Source of the DNA: Maylandia zebra
Taxonomy: Eukaryota > Chordata > Actinopteri > Cichliformes > Cichlidae
DNA: 64,000 nt
NCBI RefSeq assembly: GCF_041146795.1
Contig: NC_135176.1
Span: 34,321,531-34,385,530, forward strand
Direction of reading: 5' to 3'
The notes under the pieces were generated by a model. The model saw only the letters and a program-made list of their open reading frames with translations. It was not told where the DNA came from and ran no database searches. Shown here one piece after another: positions 11,563-23,093 of the stretch (position 1 is the first letter of the stretch; every line of letters begins with the position of its first letter). The position numbers and the translations under genes are program-made.

Positions 11563-13517
11563 CACCCACGAAGGTTACTACGGTGCCAAGATTGGAGCTG
11601 TCTGCAGCAGTTGTAGCAGTGCGGATTAGTGACATGCTCAAAGCAGAGTTGGAGCTAGAAGATGCTCAAGAATTCTTCTGGACAGATTCTCAAGTTGTTT
11701 TGGGATATATCAACAACGATGCGAGACGTTTCCATGTTTTCGTTGCAAATCACATTCAGCGTATTAAGCAAAGCACTCAACCGATGCAATGGAAGTTTGT
11801 GGTATCAGATCTCAATCCAGCAGACCATGCCTCGCGCGGACTGAAGGCCAAAGACCTCATTACCTCCAACTGGTTTAGTGGTCCAAGTTTTCTTTGGCAA
11901 GAGAAACTTCCCCACGAAGAAGTCACGGTGGGGAAACTTGATGCAGAGGATCCAGAAGTACGCAAAGTTGTTGTACTCCATACAACTACAGAAACAAATT
12001 CTTTGGCAGAACGTTTTCTGAAATTCTCCAGTTGGTCAAGGTTGGTCAAAGCTATGGCAAGACTTCTCAGATTTGTGAAAGAGTTTAAGGGCTTGGAAAG
12101 GAGAAGCAATAAAGCCACTAACCTTGAAGAAAGGAAAGAAGCCGAGCTTAAAGTCATATCCATTGTACAAAGATCAATCTTCTGCAAGGAAATCAAGGCA
12201 CTTCAAACGCGAAAGGATCTACCCAAGGACAGAACAAATAGACTCTATCGACTCGATCCCTTCCTGGATAAGAAGGGTGTTCTTAGAGTGGGAGGTAGAT
12301 TAGAGCGTTCTACATTGCAGCCACACGTCAAGCACCCGGTCATCTTACCAAAGACTTGCCATATCGCAAAGTTACTGATTGATCACTATCATCAGCGGGT
12401 GAAACATCAAGGACGGGGCATGACGATAAATGAGCTGAGATCGAACGGAATATGGATACTAGGATGCAGTCAAGCAGTATCATCCTTTATCTACAACTGT
12501 ATTAAGTGCAGGAAATTCAGACGTCGAGCAGAAGAGCAAAAGATGGCAAACCTACCAAGTGAGAGAATGGAGACCACCCCTCCCTTCACGTATTGTGGGA
12601 TGGATTGTTTCGGCCCATTCTACATTAAAGAAGGAAGAAAAGAACTGAAGCGTTACGGGCTTCTGTTTACCTGTCTATGCTCTCGTGCGGTGCACATAGA
12701 GCTACTTGATGATATGTCAACCGACGCTTTTCTAAACTCACTGCGTTCTTTCATCGCTTTGCGTGGGAATGTACATCAGTTGCAGTCAGATCAAGGCACC
12801 AATTTTGTTGGAGCCAGACGTGAGTTTCTGGAAGCATTAAAGGAAATGGATCAGGAAAGTTTGAAACAGCTAGGCTGTGAGTTTGTGATGAATCCTCCCT
12901 CTGCCAGTCATATGGGTGGAGCCTGGGAAAGGCAAATTCGTACGATCCGAAGTGTATTGACAACCATTCTGGATCAGTCATCCAGATCATTGGACAGTTC
13001 ATCTCTAAGAACCTATCTTTATGAAGTGATGGCGATAGTTAACAGCAGACCTATCACCCCACATTTACTCAACAATCCTACTGGACCTCAGCCACTTACA
13101 CCTAATCTTCTGTTGACCATGAAGTCGTCAGTAATACTGCCACCACCAGGAGACTTTGTAAAGGAAGATTTGTATCTTCGCAAAAGATGGCGTAGAGTCC
13201 AGTACTTGGCCAATGAATTTTGGCACAGATGGAAGAAAGAGTACTTATTGAGCCTACAACAAAGACAAAAGTGGCACAAAACAAACAGAAATGCAAAGAT
13301 CAATGACATAGTGATCGTACAAGATGACCAAGCATCAAGAAATGACTGGAAGTTGGCCAAAGTTGTTGCCATACACCCGAGTGAAGATGGATGTATACGC
13401 AAAGTACAACTGTTAATGAGTGACTCATTGTTAGATGACCATGGAAAGAGACTGAGTAAACCAGTTCTACTTGACAGACCTATACACAAGACTGTGACAC
13501 TATTAGAAGTTGATTAG
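11541..13517 (+). pseudogene. BEL/Pao pol: RNase H end, integrase
   Basis: Frame 3 is coding from about 11541 (first ATG at 11583-11585, an artefact of the frameshift). It starts in RNase H (PRLELSAAVVAV, FFWTDSQVVLGYI) and continues to integrase: zinc-binding HYHQRVKHQG...CIKCRKF, then the DDE core with Asp in GMDCFGPF, Asp in QSDQGTNF and Glu in GGAWERQIR, spaced about 62 and 45 residues. The C-terminal region (PGDFVKEDLYLRKRWRRVQ) is the DUF5641 domain. It ends at TAG 13515, 50 bp before the 3' LTR. Confidence 0.88.
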
Positions 13518-13567
13518 TTTACATTTCATAAGTTCATGGGTGGAAATCACAAGTGATTTGGTGGGAG

Positions 13568-14062
13568 TGTAGCTGCCGTCATAGGCAACTCTCGCATTTA
13601 AGTTCATTTTATTAGATATGTAAGGTTGAAACAATTAGTAGTTGAAATATTAAGAAATAAATCAATAGTAATTCATGTTTTGTTCACTGGATTTATATGT
13701 TTAAATGTGTTATTTTTACTAATTGTGCAATTAGATAGGAACCTTTTCTATAGTTCCGTCTGTTGTTGCTAAGAGGGTATTTTTTGGCTGGCACACTCAG
13801 CAAGCTAATTGAGACGAGCCACGAGGTTTGCACGTCCACAGTAAGACAAATAAAAGAGTGCCTTTTTTGGACCTCCCCACGATGTAAGGATTAAAGTTTT
13901 ATTCCCTTTGAGTGAGGCCAATGAGTTCTGACGGCATTGTATCGGCTGTGGTTGGACATCATTACATGTGAAGGCATGTCGAAGAATCCTCCTGTCCGAA
14001 ATAAATGTCAGTTAAAACACAAAGAACAAGTTGAGCTTTATTACGACTCGAGGGGAGTAACA
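13568..14062 (+). repeat. BEL/Pao 3' LTR
   Basis: 495 bases, same ends and sequence as 6355-6849. Followed directly by the TCTTT target duplication. Confidence 0.93.
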
Positions 14063-14067
14063 TCTTT

Positions 14068-14650
14068 GCTTCCCCTTTTTAGTGAGACGGGAGAGGAGCG
14101 GAGGCGAGGCTGGGATCAGCTGAGACGGGAGCTGTCCAGACGGTGGACTGTCAAAACTAATAACCAAAAACCTTCTGCAGTAACGTGCTGTGTGTGTGCG
14201 TGTGTAAAGTGCATCCCACAAACTGTTTCAGGTGTTTGCTGAACACTCGTTTCTGCCTTTAACCTCGACGGCCTGTCACGATTGGCTCTGTGAGCTGTTT
14301 GATCATTGGCTGCGTCTGTGATCAGGGTCATTAATAATCTGAACCTTTGTGTTTGTTCAAAGAAGCCGAGGTCACTGACCGTCACTCTTCATCATCATCA
14401 TCAGTAACCACACCACCACCAACATGGCTGCAGGCTCCGCCCCCTCAGCTGTCAGTCACTGTAAAAAGGAAACAGACACTTTAAGTGGTCAGAGAGTGTG
14501 TTTTTATAAATACAGCTGCAGTGTCTGTGGCTCTTCCTGGTCATGTGACCTAAACCACAGCTCTCATAGGTCACTGCTCACATCTGCTTTCTGCTCTGAG
14601 CCTGTGGTCAGTCTGTGTTATATTCAGAGCTGCTTCTCCTCAGATGACCC
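14068..14650. other. Unassigned flank
   Basis: A plus-strand ATG at 14424 opens about 80 codons without recognisable features. CAT-rich and GAGCGG-rich stretches occur. I see no exon with convincing splice sites or a repeat family. Confidence 0.4.
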
Positions 14651-14654
14651 TTTG

Positions 14655-14905
14655 AGTGTTTGGTAAATGGACTGGTTCTTATACAGCTCTATCTGAGCAC
14701 TCAAAGTGCTGTACACAACTCGTTCACTCACCCAATCACACCAGCACTTCTCTAAGTTTGTAGTGCTGTCTAACTAACATTAATACACACATGGATTCTT
14801 GGCCAAGGATATTTGGCATGCAGGCTGAAGCAGACTGGGATCGACCCACCAACCTTCCAGTTAGTAGCTGCTCTACCACCTGAGCTACAGCCACCCCTGT
14901 AGCTT
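14655..14905 (-). mobile_element. tRNA-derived SINE
   Basis: On the minus strand a tRNA-like head starts GTGGCTGTAGCTCAGGTGGT with box A (TAGCTCAGGTGG, 14888-14877) and box B-like GGTGGGTCGATCC (14850-14838), the internal RNA polymerase III promoter. The body ends in the fish block with AGTGCTGTACAC and CCAGTCCATTTACC, also partly seen at 42885-42985. It is a retroposon, not a working tRNA gene: the acceptor stem and cloverleaf are not complete. Confidence 0.65.
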
Positions 14906-14988
14906 GTGTCCTTAAAGATCACTCAAGGTAACCTCAGCCTGTACGTGACATCACCCGCATCACCTGGTCTAATGGTGACACCCTGCTA

Positions 14989-15693
14989 CCATCCATCCAT
15001 CCATCCATCCATCCATCCTTCATCCATCCATCCATCCTTCATCCATCCATCCATCCATCCTTCATCCATCCATCCATCCTTCATCCATCCATCATCCATC
15101 CATCCATCATCCATCCTTCATCCATCCATCCATCCTTCATCCATCCATCCATCCATCCTTCACCCATCCATCCATCCATCCATCCATCATCCATCCATCC
15201 ATCCATCCATCCATCCATCCTTCATCCATCCATCCTTCATCCATCCATCCATCCTTCATCCATCCATCCATCCATCCATCATCCATCCATCCATCCATCC
15301 ATCATCCATCCATCGATCCTTCATCCATCCATCCATCCATCCTTCATCCATCCATCCATCCATCCATCCATCCATCCATCAATCCATCAATCCATCCATC
15401 CATCCATCCATCCTTCATCCATCCTTCATCCATCCATCCATCCATCCTTCATCCATCCATCCATCCATCCATCCATCCATCCTTCATCCATCCTTCATCC
15501 ATCCATCCATCCATCCATCCATCCATCCTTCATCCATCCTTCATCCATCAATCCATCCATCCATCCATCCATCCTTCATCCATCCTTCATCCATCCATCC
15601 ATCCATCCTTCATCCATCCTTCATCCATCCATCCATCCATCCATCCTTCATCCATCCTTCATCCATCAATCCATCAATCCATCAATCAATCAA
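14989..15693. repeat. ATCC tetranucleotide array, about 700 bp
   Basis: Almost pure (ATCC)n with regularly spaced TTCATCC and ATCATCC interruptions that form a higher-order pattern. The array ends in AATC repeats (15664-15693). A 302-codon frame of His-Pro-Ser-Ile repeats runs through it and is an artefact of the tandem repeat. Confidence 0.95.
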
Positions 15694-17979
15694 TCATTCC
15701 CTCTGTTCGTTTATCCTCTGGACACTCTCAGGTAAGATTAATCATCTCTCCTCATATGAGGGTGAACCCGGGTCGGGTCCTGGTGCCAGACCTGAGAGGG
15801 GGTCTCAGCAGTGAGCTGTGGTGGCTCGGAGATCATCCATGGGGATAAAACCAGTATGAAAGCTGAGTCTGGGTGCCATGGCAACAGCACCTCAGAGTGA
15901 CAAAAAGCCAGCAGTGACAAACATAATCATAATATAAATATAGCCATGATGTAAATGTAATATAATGTAACATAGAAGTTGAAGCTCGCTGCGGTCAGAG
16001 GGGAAGTAAACTCACGCTGAGACTGAAATGGGACCTGTGGGCCTGCGGTGTCACTCTGACACATGAACAGGAAGTGAGCCCTGCAGCATGCACGGAGCAT
16101 GCTCCGTGCATGCTGCTGCTGAGCCCTCGCTGGTTTCAGTCTATTCAGGTGAATGTGTAGAGACTGCCCCCCCCTCACCGTGCTGTGAGACTGCAGAGGG
16201 GTCTCAATGCCCCTGTTCGATGACTGCCCCCACACCTCAGTGTGTATTAATAAACCACAGCCTCTCTCTCAGACATGAGGGGAAGTGAGAGTGGAGCGTG
16301 TGGTCAGCGCTGCTCGGCAGCATCAGCCCTGTGACAGGAACGTCTCCACACTGCGTCCGTGTCTCACAGTCACAAACATCTGTGCACAGCTGTGCTCTGT
16401 CTTCAGGGTCGGAGGTCAGAGTTAGCATCATGCTATCAGCTCTGTGCATTTATGGGAATCAGCTGATCGAGACTGAGGTTTGAACACAGCTGGATCTGTG
16501 TGTGTTTGAAATGTGTTGATAGTAAAAGCACTGCAGTGATGATGGGACGACCTTCCCCGGATCCCTCACAGCTCAGCCCAACATCTGGAACATCTGGGCT
16601 CTGCTGTTCGATCAGGTCCAGCTGCAGAGCTGCTGATGACGACTGTCTCTGAGACACGTCTCCTTCATCCCTGTAACCGTGGAAACCTGAACTCATGTCA
16701 AACTGAGAGCAGAGAGTCGGCCACACTGATGTTACCGACGCGTTCTAAAGGTTCTTTAAAGAACGCAGAACAAATGAGACATCGTGTCATCACAGCATCA
16801 GTGATCCCTGCAGGAAACCAGCACAGAGGTGGATCCAGACAGGAAGCAGTTAAAGACACCCTGAAGGACTTTGGCAAAGGGTTAATGTTCAGGAAGAGAA
16901 GAAGAAGAAGCTCCCTGATGTCGTGTTCATGTTTCATCTACGTTACTTTCTTTCTTTAGTTTCTAGCTCTGTAGTCTCCTTCTCCTCAGTGACCACAGCA
17001 CTTCCAGCCTTGTTCATTATATTTTATCATGGTGCCCTTGTACACAGCCCCACAGTGTTTCCTGTAACTCAAACTTCTTATTTTGGTTTCTACACTTTTG
17101 CATCTTTGTTGTTTTGCTACCTAATGTCGCCGTGAAAGCAACTGCACAATGACAATACTTAAGTTTATACTTTTATTGATTCACAGTTTGTCAGTCCAGT
17201 TTCTAGTTGACTGTTTCAGTTGAAATGTTTGAATTTAATTATTTATTAGTTGACATAATAAAGTCTGACTCTTCTTTATAATCATGTACAGGGTGTTTAG
17301 TCCAAAGCAGAATTAATAAAGGCTGTCGGTCATGTGGACGTCCGTTTGTCAGACAGATGAAGTTGAACCTGCTCAGACTCACAGTGCTGTCACACTTCAT
17401 CACAGGCTCCTGCTATTAGATCTTATTAGATTGTAGTTCCTTCTGTAAAAACTCCAAATGATTCCAGTTTCCTAAACTCTGGTTTCTGTCTGAAGTGTCT
17501 GAGTGTGCTGACGGTGGCGTGGAGGCTGGTGTTAGTCGTGAGGATCGTTTCCTCACACAGACTCTGAGCCTCTCTGAGAACATGCCCAACTCCTCCAAAC
17601 AGCCACAGGAGCACATGAAGAAGAAGAAGAGATGATGGAGGTCCTACCTGTGAGAGTCAGAGGGTGTCAAAGAGCAGGTGAGCTGCAGAGGATCAGTGTG
17701 AAGGTCAGACAGCAGCGCAGTGACAGAGTGAGGAAGAAAGCGCCCACAGTTTCACGTCTGCACATCAAAGTCAGTGCCGGGCTCTTATTGTGGCGGGGTG
17801 AGTGCTGCTTTTATTGCAGTGGTCTGAGTCCCGTGACAGGCTCCTCACACTCTGAGTGCACATCCTCAGTGGGAGTTCACAGCCTTCAGGTACAAACAGA
17901 TGAGGCCCACAGTGGACGTGTGAGGAAACATCGCCCCCTGCTGCCCAAACAGCACACCTGAAGGAGCTGGTGTTGATGC
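15694..17979. other. Unassigned, largely non-repetitive sequence
   Basis: No transposon family, no convincing exon and no RNA gene recognised. Several 60-110 codon frames occur on both strands without domains, for example 16436-16726 minus and 17416-17616 minus. A 34-bp palindrome sits at 16083-16116. It may be host intergenic or intronic DNA. Confidence 0.4.
16083..16116. repeat. Perfect 34-bp palindrome
   Basis: The left half GCAGCATGCACGGAGCA is followed with no spacer by its exact reverse complement; the centre lies between 16099 and 16100. It could extrude as a cruciform with 17-bp arms. Confidence 0.95.
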
Positions 17980-18130
17980 ATTCTGTTATGATTCAGTGTT
18001 GTGGATATTTTTTGCACTGTGTTTTTTGTCTGCCACACCAGAGGGTGGCATAGTTTGTGTCCTGTGTTATTGCTGCTATGTGAGTTCCAGGTGGAGGCTG
18101 ACCATTGGTGGAGGACTGGGAGAGGCCGGC

Positions 18131-18136
18131 TATAAA
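18131..18136 (+). promoter_or_regulatory. TATA box of Gypsy LTR
   Basis: GGCTATAAATGAGG in the U3 region of the 5' LTR. Confidence 0.6.
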
Positions 18137-18160
18137 TGAGGACCTTTCTCAACCGGCACG

Positions 18161-18184
18161 CCCCCCCCCCCCCCCCCCCCCCCC
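18161..18184. repeat. Poly-C run, 24 bases
   Basis: Uninterrupted C run inside the Gypsy 5' LTR. Confidence 0.95.
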
Positions 18185-18263
18185 GCCTACTTCCTGTTCC
18201 CAACGAACTGTGCATGTGGCTGCGTGTGAGTCTGTATTCTGGAAGCTTTTGCTGTGTTGTAAA

Positions 18264-19554
18264 TAGTGATGGGCAGATGAAGCTTCATGAAGCACTGAAG
18301 CTCTTCATCCAATTGGTTCACCCCAGCGCAAAGCTTCTTGAAGCTTCATTTGCTCTAGTAGGCCACCTACTGGACGTAAAAATATTAGTTGGCATGAATT
18401 TGAAGAGTGTGGCCTTTTGCACACAGCCTGTAAATGTCAACAACAGAAGGAGTGTGTAAAACATGTCTATTGTAGTGATGGCAGTATACTGTTTATATTT
18501 ATACTGGCAGTATGGAAAATGATCATTTGGAAATGCTTAAAATGGAAATGATCATTTACTGTGAGGTGAGGTGTGGTTGGGGTGTGGACAGTGGTTGTGC
18601 TTTTGTAATGTTGAGGTATGGACAGCTACACACTGAGGCTTTGAGCCTCAGTCCTGCCTGTTCACATTTTATTCTGTAAAAACTAAATTTTCACTGCTTT
18701 TATGGCCTTTTCAGTGGGGAGAACATAGCTAGGATTTAATGTTTTAACAAATCTTTTGAATCCTTTGTCCTCCACAATGCTAAATGGCTGGGAGTCCTCA
18801 ATCACCATGGTAACCAGGTCTTCATCTATTTGAGATTGTTCTCCTGAGGAAAGACAATAAAGACAAAGCACAAATATAAATATCACACACGTAACCTATT
18901 ACAGCTGTATAATATTGTTATATCATTTAGTAACATTACTGCATGCTATATTATCATTGCATTTGATGGCTCACCTGGTCTTGCTCCACAATCGGTGTTC
19001 CCCTTATTCTCATGCAAAGCTCTGTAGTGCCTAAGCATGGATGAGGTGTTGTTGTTATATCCCAGCTCCCTGGCACATAGCAAACACTTCACCTTGTACA
19101 AAAGTACAGACAGCTTAACATAAATTGTATTGTACCGTCAGTATTATGAAAATACATCTTCTGTAGAAATTTACATACCTTGTTGGGAGGAATAAGATCA
19201 AAATGTTCCCACACAGGGGAGGACATCCTCCTCTTCTTAGCTGGCTCCATTCTCTCCTGACTTTCTCTCATAAACCTCCAAACTGTCTCCAAACTCTCAC
19301 TAACCGCAGCTCTCCATCAAACACCCACATTTTGAATGAAGTCTGAGGGGTTTATATCGCTGTCATAGCTCGCGGCAAAGTTCAAACCACTTCATGAACC
19401 AGTCACGTGGTACAGCCGGGCAGCGAGGCTTCGGACGTCATCATTTTCAGCTCCTCCCATAAATGAAGCAAGCCTCGTTACGCACATCGCGGAAACGCCC
19501 CCTCCAGTACTCGACACAAGCTTTGAAGCCTCGATACAGAACGTCACATCACTA
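18264..19554 (-). mobile_element. hAT element with BED-finger exons, internally deleted
   Basis: 1291 bp with terminal inverted repeats TAGTGATGGG / CACATCACTA and a perfect 8-bp target duplication GTTGTAAA at 18256-18263 and 19555-19562. It keeps the first three exons of a minus-strand transposase gene; the catalytic part is gone. It inserted in the Gypsy 5' LTR, so it is younger than that LTR. Confidence 0.92.
18683..19292 (-). pseudogene. hAT transposase N-terminus (BED zinc finger), three exons
   Basis: Exon 1 is 19292-19179 (METVWRFMRE... VWEHFDLIPPNK, donor GTATGT), exon 2 is 19092-18975 (VKCLLCARELGYNNN ... MLRHYRALH, donor GTGAGC), exon 3 starts at 18843 (GEQSQIDEDLVTMVIED, FSIVEDKGFKRFVKTLNPSY). 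Phases 0 and 1 match at the junctions. The CxxC...HxxxxH pattern across exons 1-2 is a BED finger, and exon 3 is the hAT domain found in ZBED-type proteins. The reading ends around 18683; the RNase H-like catalytic region is deleted. Confidence 0.75.
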
Positions 19555-19956
19555 GTTGTAAATAGTTTGTTGTAAATAGATGTAAATAGTTGTCAATATT
19601 TTTTACCTGGTAGCTGTAGGGGTGAGACGCCATTTTCTTTGGGAACCTTTTCTCCTGTTTTTGGTGAGGGACGCAGGTAAGACACCTGTAATTTTCTTTT
19701 GGGGTTTTCTGTGTAGGTGAGCCAGTTGCATTTCATTTCCAAAGCCTTTGTTTGTTGTTTTGGCCATGCTCACCCTGACCCTTGCTACCTTTTGGGACTT
19801 AATAAACTGGCTGGCTGTTGCAAAATCCGTGGCAGTTGTTTTTTTGGTTCGTCTTCCTTGAGAGCAGGGAGTGTGGGGGCACTTTCCTTTTTTTAAAAAA
19901 TTTAATTAATTTTAAATTTGCACGCCGGTTTTCCCTGGGCTGGGGTGTAACATAAT

Positions 19957-19970
19957 TGGGGGCTCGTCCG
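19957..19970 (+). other. Primer-binding site, tRNA-Pro type
   Basis: TGGGGGCTCGTCCG lies 4 bases after the 5' LTR end and matches the 3' end of tRNA-Pro, the primer also known from murine gammaretroviruses. Confidence 0.75.
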
Positions 19971-20032
19971 TTCCTTTTTTTCGTCTCGTTTGGGTTGGCT
20001 TGGAGCGTGGGCTCGTTTGTTCTTTGTTTGTT

Positions 20033-21433
20033 GCTGTCGTCATCATCGCCGGTGAGTTACCAGTGTCCTTTGTTGGCTCTGTTTTACTGGTTGGCAGGGT
20101 TTTTTGGTTTTTGGTTTTTTTTGCCTGTCCCGTTTGGCTCTTTTGCAGCAGAATTATTGTCTAAAGGCAAAGAAAGATGCCCAACGGATTTACTTTACCA
20201 AACTGACCATCCCAGCCTTGCCATAATGGTCCATTTGATTCACCTTTTATTGTTTATTTTATTTTCACTTGCTGAATACGGGACAGACTTGACTGGAGGA
20301 AAGAAGGCGAGAAAGAAAGAGGGAAAGAGAAACAGCTGAGAAGAGGGACGGGGGAGAAGGGCAAAAGACAAAAACCAACAGAACGAGCAGAAAAGAGAAA
20401 AAAATGCATATATCAATCACCTGGATCACCTGCTGAGAAAGAAAAAAGAAAACAAGCAGAAGAGAACAAGAGTAACAGAATAAACAACATCACAATGATA
20501 TATGGGAATATGACAGTAAATACTAAATATTAAACATTATTGTGCAGCACATAAGATCAACAGAACACAGTGTGCTTTGAGGTAGGAGCCAAAAAGGGTG
20601 TAGTTTGTGGGTGTGGTCACCCGTGTGTACACCTGTGAGCATGGACGCGCTTGTTTTTAAAAGGTTCCTTCATGTGATGATCTGCTAGAGGGTGTGGGGG
20701 GGCCACAGCCCCGTCCTCCAGGGCATGAAGCAGGTATGGAAGAGATCAAGACTCCAGACATCCAGAGGCCCCCAGAACACAAGAGACCAAGGAAGACCAA
20801 CAGAGGGGCAGCCGCGCCACTGTCCCAGAAAGAGCTGAGGAGAGTCCCAGATGAGGGCTCACTCAGCAGCCGCGGAGCAGAAGCCAGGGGGAGTTGCAGT
20901 GACGCGCCCGTGAGCTCCGCCGGCAGCCAGCCGTGCCTGAGTGACCGAGCCCCAGGCCGAGAGGCCGGGGGCACCCCACCTCCGAAGTGGCCCGAGCGAG
21001 CCCCAGGCTCCAGGCCCCGATAAGCGGCCGCCAAGGAGTGAGCCGGTGTGTACCTGGACGCCCATCCCCGGACACAAAGAACCACCAACGCACCGATACC
21101 TGAGGGAGTCCGCCACCGGCAGGGGAAGTGGTGGTAGGGGGAGATAGGCCTCCAAACCTTGGAGGGCCTGAGGTGTCCCCAGAGAGGTGGCGTCTGATAC
21201 CCAACCTGACATATAGACACAGACATACAGGCACACACAGATACAAACATCCATTCCCACCCTCATGCTCTCATATGCACTCACTCCACACTCAACCAAC
21301 GTGGAGACAGACATAAAGAGACGCTGTACACACGATCACACTCCCCAAGCATACTCTACGAACCGAAGCTGTCGTCATCATCGCCGGTGAGTTACCAGTG
21401 TCCTTTGTTGGCTCTGTTTTACTGGTTGGCAGG
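20033..21433. repeat. 66-bp direct repeats flanking a foreign 1.27-kb segment
   Basis: 20033-20098 and 21368-21433 are identical over 66 bases (start GCTGTCGTCATCATCGCC, end GGTTGGCAGG). Between them lies a purine-rich then GC-rich segment with no Gypsy coding sequence. The ORFs of 100-197 codons in its GC-rich half (20657-21320) overlap on both strands, lack domains and are not credible. The repeated block contains a donor-like CCG/GTGAGT. Confidence 0.85.
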
Positions 21434-21481
21434 ATTTTTTTCTTGTGTGGGGGGAAGGGTGTTCGTAGTGGGTGTGTTAGT

Positions 21482-22611
21482 ATGGAGTTTAAATTAGAGG
21501 AGTTCACCATGAGTCCAAAAAGGACTATTTGGTGCTCATTGCAAACTTTTTAGATGTGCCTGTGCCATTTAATGTGAAGAAGAAAGAGCTGAAAGACCTC
21601 CTGTGTGTTAAACTGCATGAAAGGGGGTCGTTTGGTGAGCCAGCTCCTGCAGGGGGAGTTCAGGCGGGAGCTGTTGCTGGCATTCCTGCCCCACTGAAAG
21701 ATCTCCCTCCTCAAACTGGCCCTTCTGCGGAAGAGCTGCAGTTAACACTGCACATAAAGGAGGTTGAGTTACAGAAGCAGCAGTTGGAGGTGGATGCCAT
21801 GCACTTAAAGCTTAGGGCTCTGGAGAGAGGGGAGCTGCTGTATCAGTCACCATCCCCGCAGTCAGAGGACAGCTTTGATGTAAGTAGGCACATCAAATTA
21901 GTCCCAGCTTTTAGAGAGACTGAGGTAGATTCATATTTCACCGTGTTTGAGCGCATTGCAGGTGCACTACACTGGCCAAAGACTGTAGGGTCTCTTCTAC
22001 TCCAGTGCAAATTGGTGGGGAAAGCTCAGTAGGTGTGCACAGCTCTTTCATTGGAGGACAGTTTGGATTATGAAATGGTGAAGGCTGCTGTCCTACGTGC
22101 ATACAAGCTTGTCCCAGAAGCTTACAGGCAAAAATTTAGAGGTCTTAGAAAAACTGCCACCCAGACTTATGTAGAGTTTGCCAGAGAAAAGAAAACTCTG
22201 TTTGATAAATGGTGTCACGCTACCAAGGTAAAAACCTTGGATGATTTGCGTGAGCTGGTGTTGTTGGAGGAATTTAAAAGTCAACTCCCAGAAAAAGTAG
22301 TAACCTACTTAAATGAACAGAAGGTTACAACTCTTGTCGCTGCTGCTGTACAGGCCGATGAGTTTGCATTGACACACAAAGGTGCGTTTTCATCTCCTGT
22401 TCACAGCACACCAAACTCAGTCAGTCCAAAAATCTGGTCTCCAAAGAACACCCGCAGTATCACATCCGCAACCACTGAAAATAGAGAGTGCTACTATTGC
22501 CATGAGCAAGGACACCTCATTGCTGCCTGTCCCGTTCTTAAGAGAAAGGAGCAGTCCAGTCAGCTTTCTGCAAACCAAACCTTACGCTTTAGAAGGGGTG
22601 ACTGTACTTAA
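21482..22611 (+). pseudogene. Gypsy gag with SCAN-like domain and zinc knuckle
   Basis: Starts MEFKLEEFTMSP at 21482 with a frameshift near 21525; the frame then runs from 21529 to TAG at 22030 and continues in the same frame to 22611. The segment with VLRAYKLVPEAYRQKF, FREL-like ELVLLEEFKSQLP and VTTLVAAAVQADEF is SCAN-like, as in the Gypsy lineage that gave rise to vertebrate SCAN domains. A CCHC knuckle (CYYCHEQGHLIAAC) is at about 22490-22530. Two lesions make it non-functional. Confidence 0.75.
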
Positions 22612-23026
22612 AACTGAGAAGGACAGGATAGATGACGAGTTCAAACCGTTTGTGTCGAAAGGTTGTGCTTCTTTGGTGGGAGGAGAGAAGAAACTTGCTG
22701 TTACCATTCTGCGTGACACAAAACAGTCACTCATTTGTGAGGGTGTTTTATCTTTTTCAGCCCAATCGTATTGTGGCGCCGACATGTTAGCGTGGGGAGT
22801 TAAAATGGGGGTTATGCGTGTGCCATTGCACACTGTGCAGCTGTCGTCACAGTTTGTATCAGGGGAAGTTAAACTTGGGGTGCGACCTCAGTTGCCAGTT
22901 GAGGGCATTGACATCATTCTTGGGAATGATTTAGCTGGATGCAAAGTTTTTCCTTTACCCGAAGTAGTCGAAACACCAATAGCAGACACAAGTGCCTCTG
23001 ATGTCGCCGCAGCAAACTTCCGTTAA
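22612..23026 (+). pseudogene. Gypsy protease remnant
   Basis: Read in the frame of the ORF 22382-23026. Contains the retropepsin-like core with flap and IILGNDLAG near the end, but the catalytic Asp-Thr-Gly region is altered: after Asp-Thr comes a Lys where the Gly is expected. It stops at 23024, and the sequence between protease and RT is missing. Confidence 0.6.
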
Positions 23027-23093
23027 CTAACCGTGCGTCCGAAATCAGTGCCTTTGTTACACCTGACCATTTTTATGCCATTCGGGTTAAGAA

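Larger units (their letters stand above)
6355..14062 (+). mobile_element. BEL/Pao LTR retrotransposon, full length, coding-defective
   Basis: Two 495-bp LTRs (6355-6849 and 13568-14062), each TGTAG...AACA, appear identical by eye. The element is flanked by a perfect 5-bp target duplication, TCTTT, at 6350-6354 and 14063-14067, as expected for this superfamily. Internal order is gag with DUF1759-type domain, zinc knuckles, A17-type protease, reverse transcriptase (YVDD), RNase H, integrase. The single ancestral frame is cut by stops at 8254 and 9733 and a one-base frameshift near 11550. A purine run (GGTGGGAG) precedes the 3' LTR. No tRNA primer match was recognised after the 5' LTR. LTR identity implies recent insertion. 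Confidence 0.93.
17984..19952 (+). repeat. Gypsy 5' LTR, split by a hAT element
   Basis: TG...CA boundaries. Without the hAT insertion and its 8-bp duplication the LTR is about 670 bp. It carries a TATA box (TATAAA 18131-18136) and a 24-base run of C at 18161-18184. The part from 19627 on repeats at 23617-24022. Confidence 0.85.

Noticed and set aside
14833-14896. tRNA gene on the minus strand
   Set aside because: Boxes A and B are present, but the acceptor stem is not paired and the sequence continues into a SINE body.
14906-15814. 302-codon plus-strand frame of His-Pro-Ser-Ile repeats
   Set aside because: It is the translation of an ATCC tandem array; no start context, no domain.
20657-21320. 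Overlapping long frames in GC-rich DNA (up to 197 codons)
   Set aside because: Open on both strands in several frames because stops are rare in GC-rich DNA; no domains.
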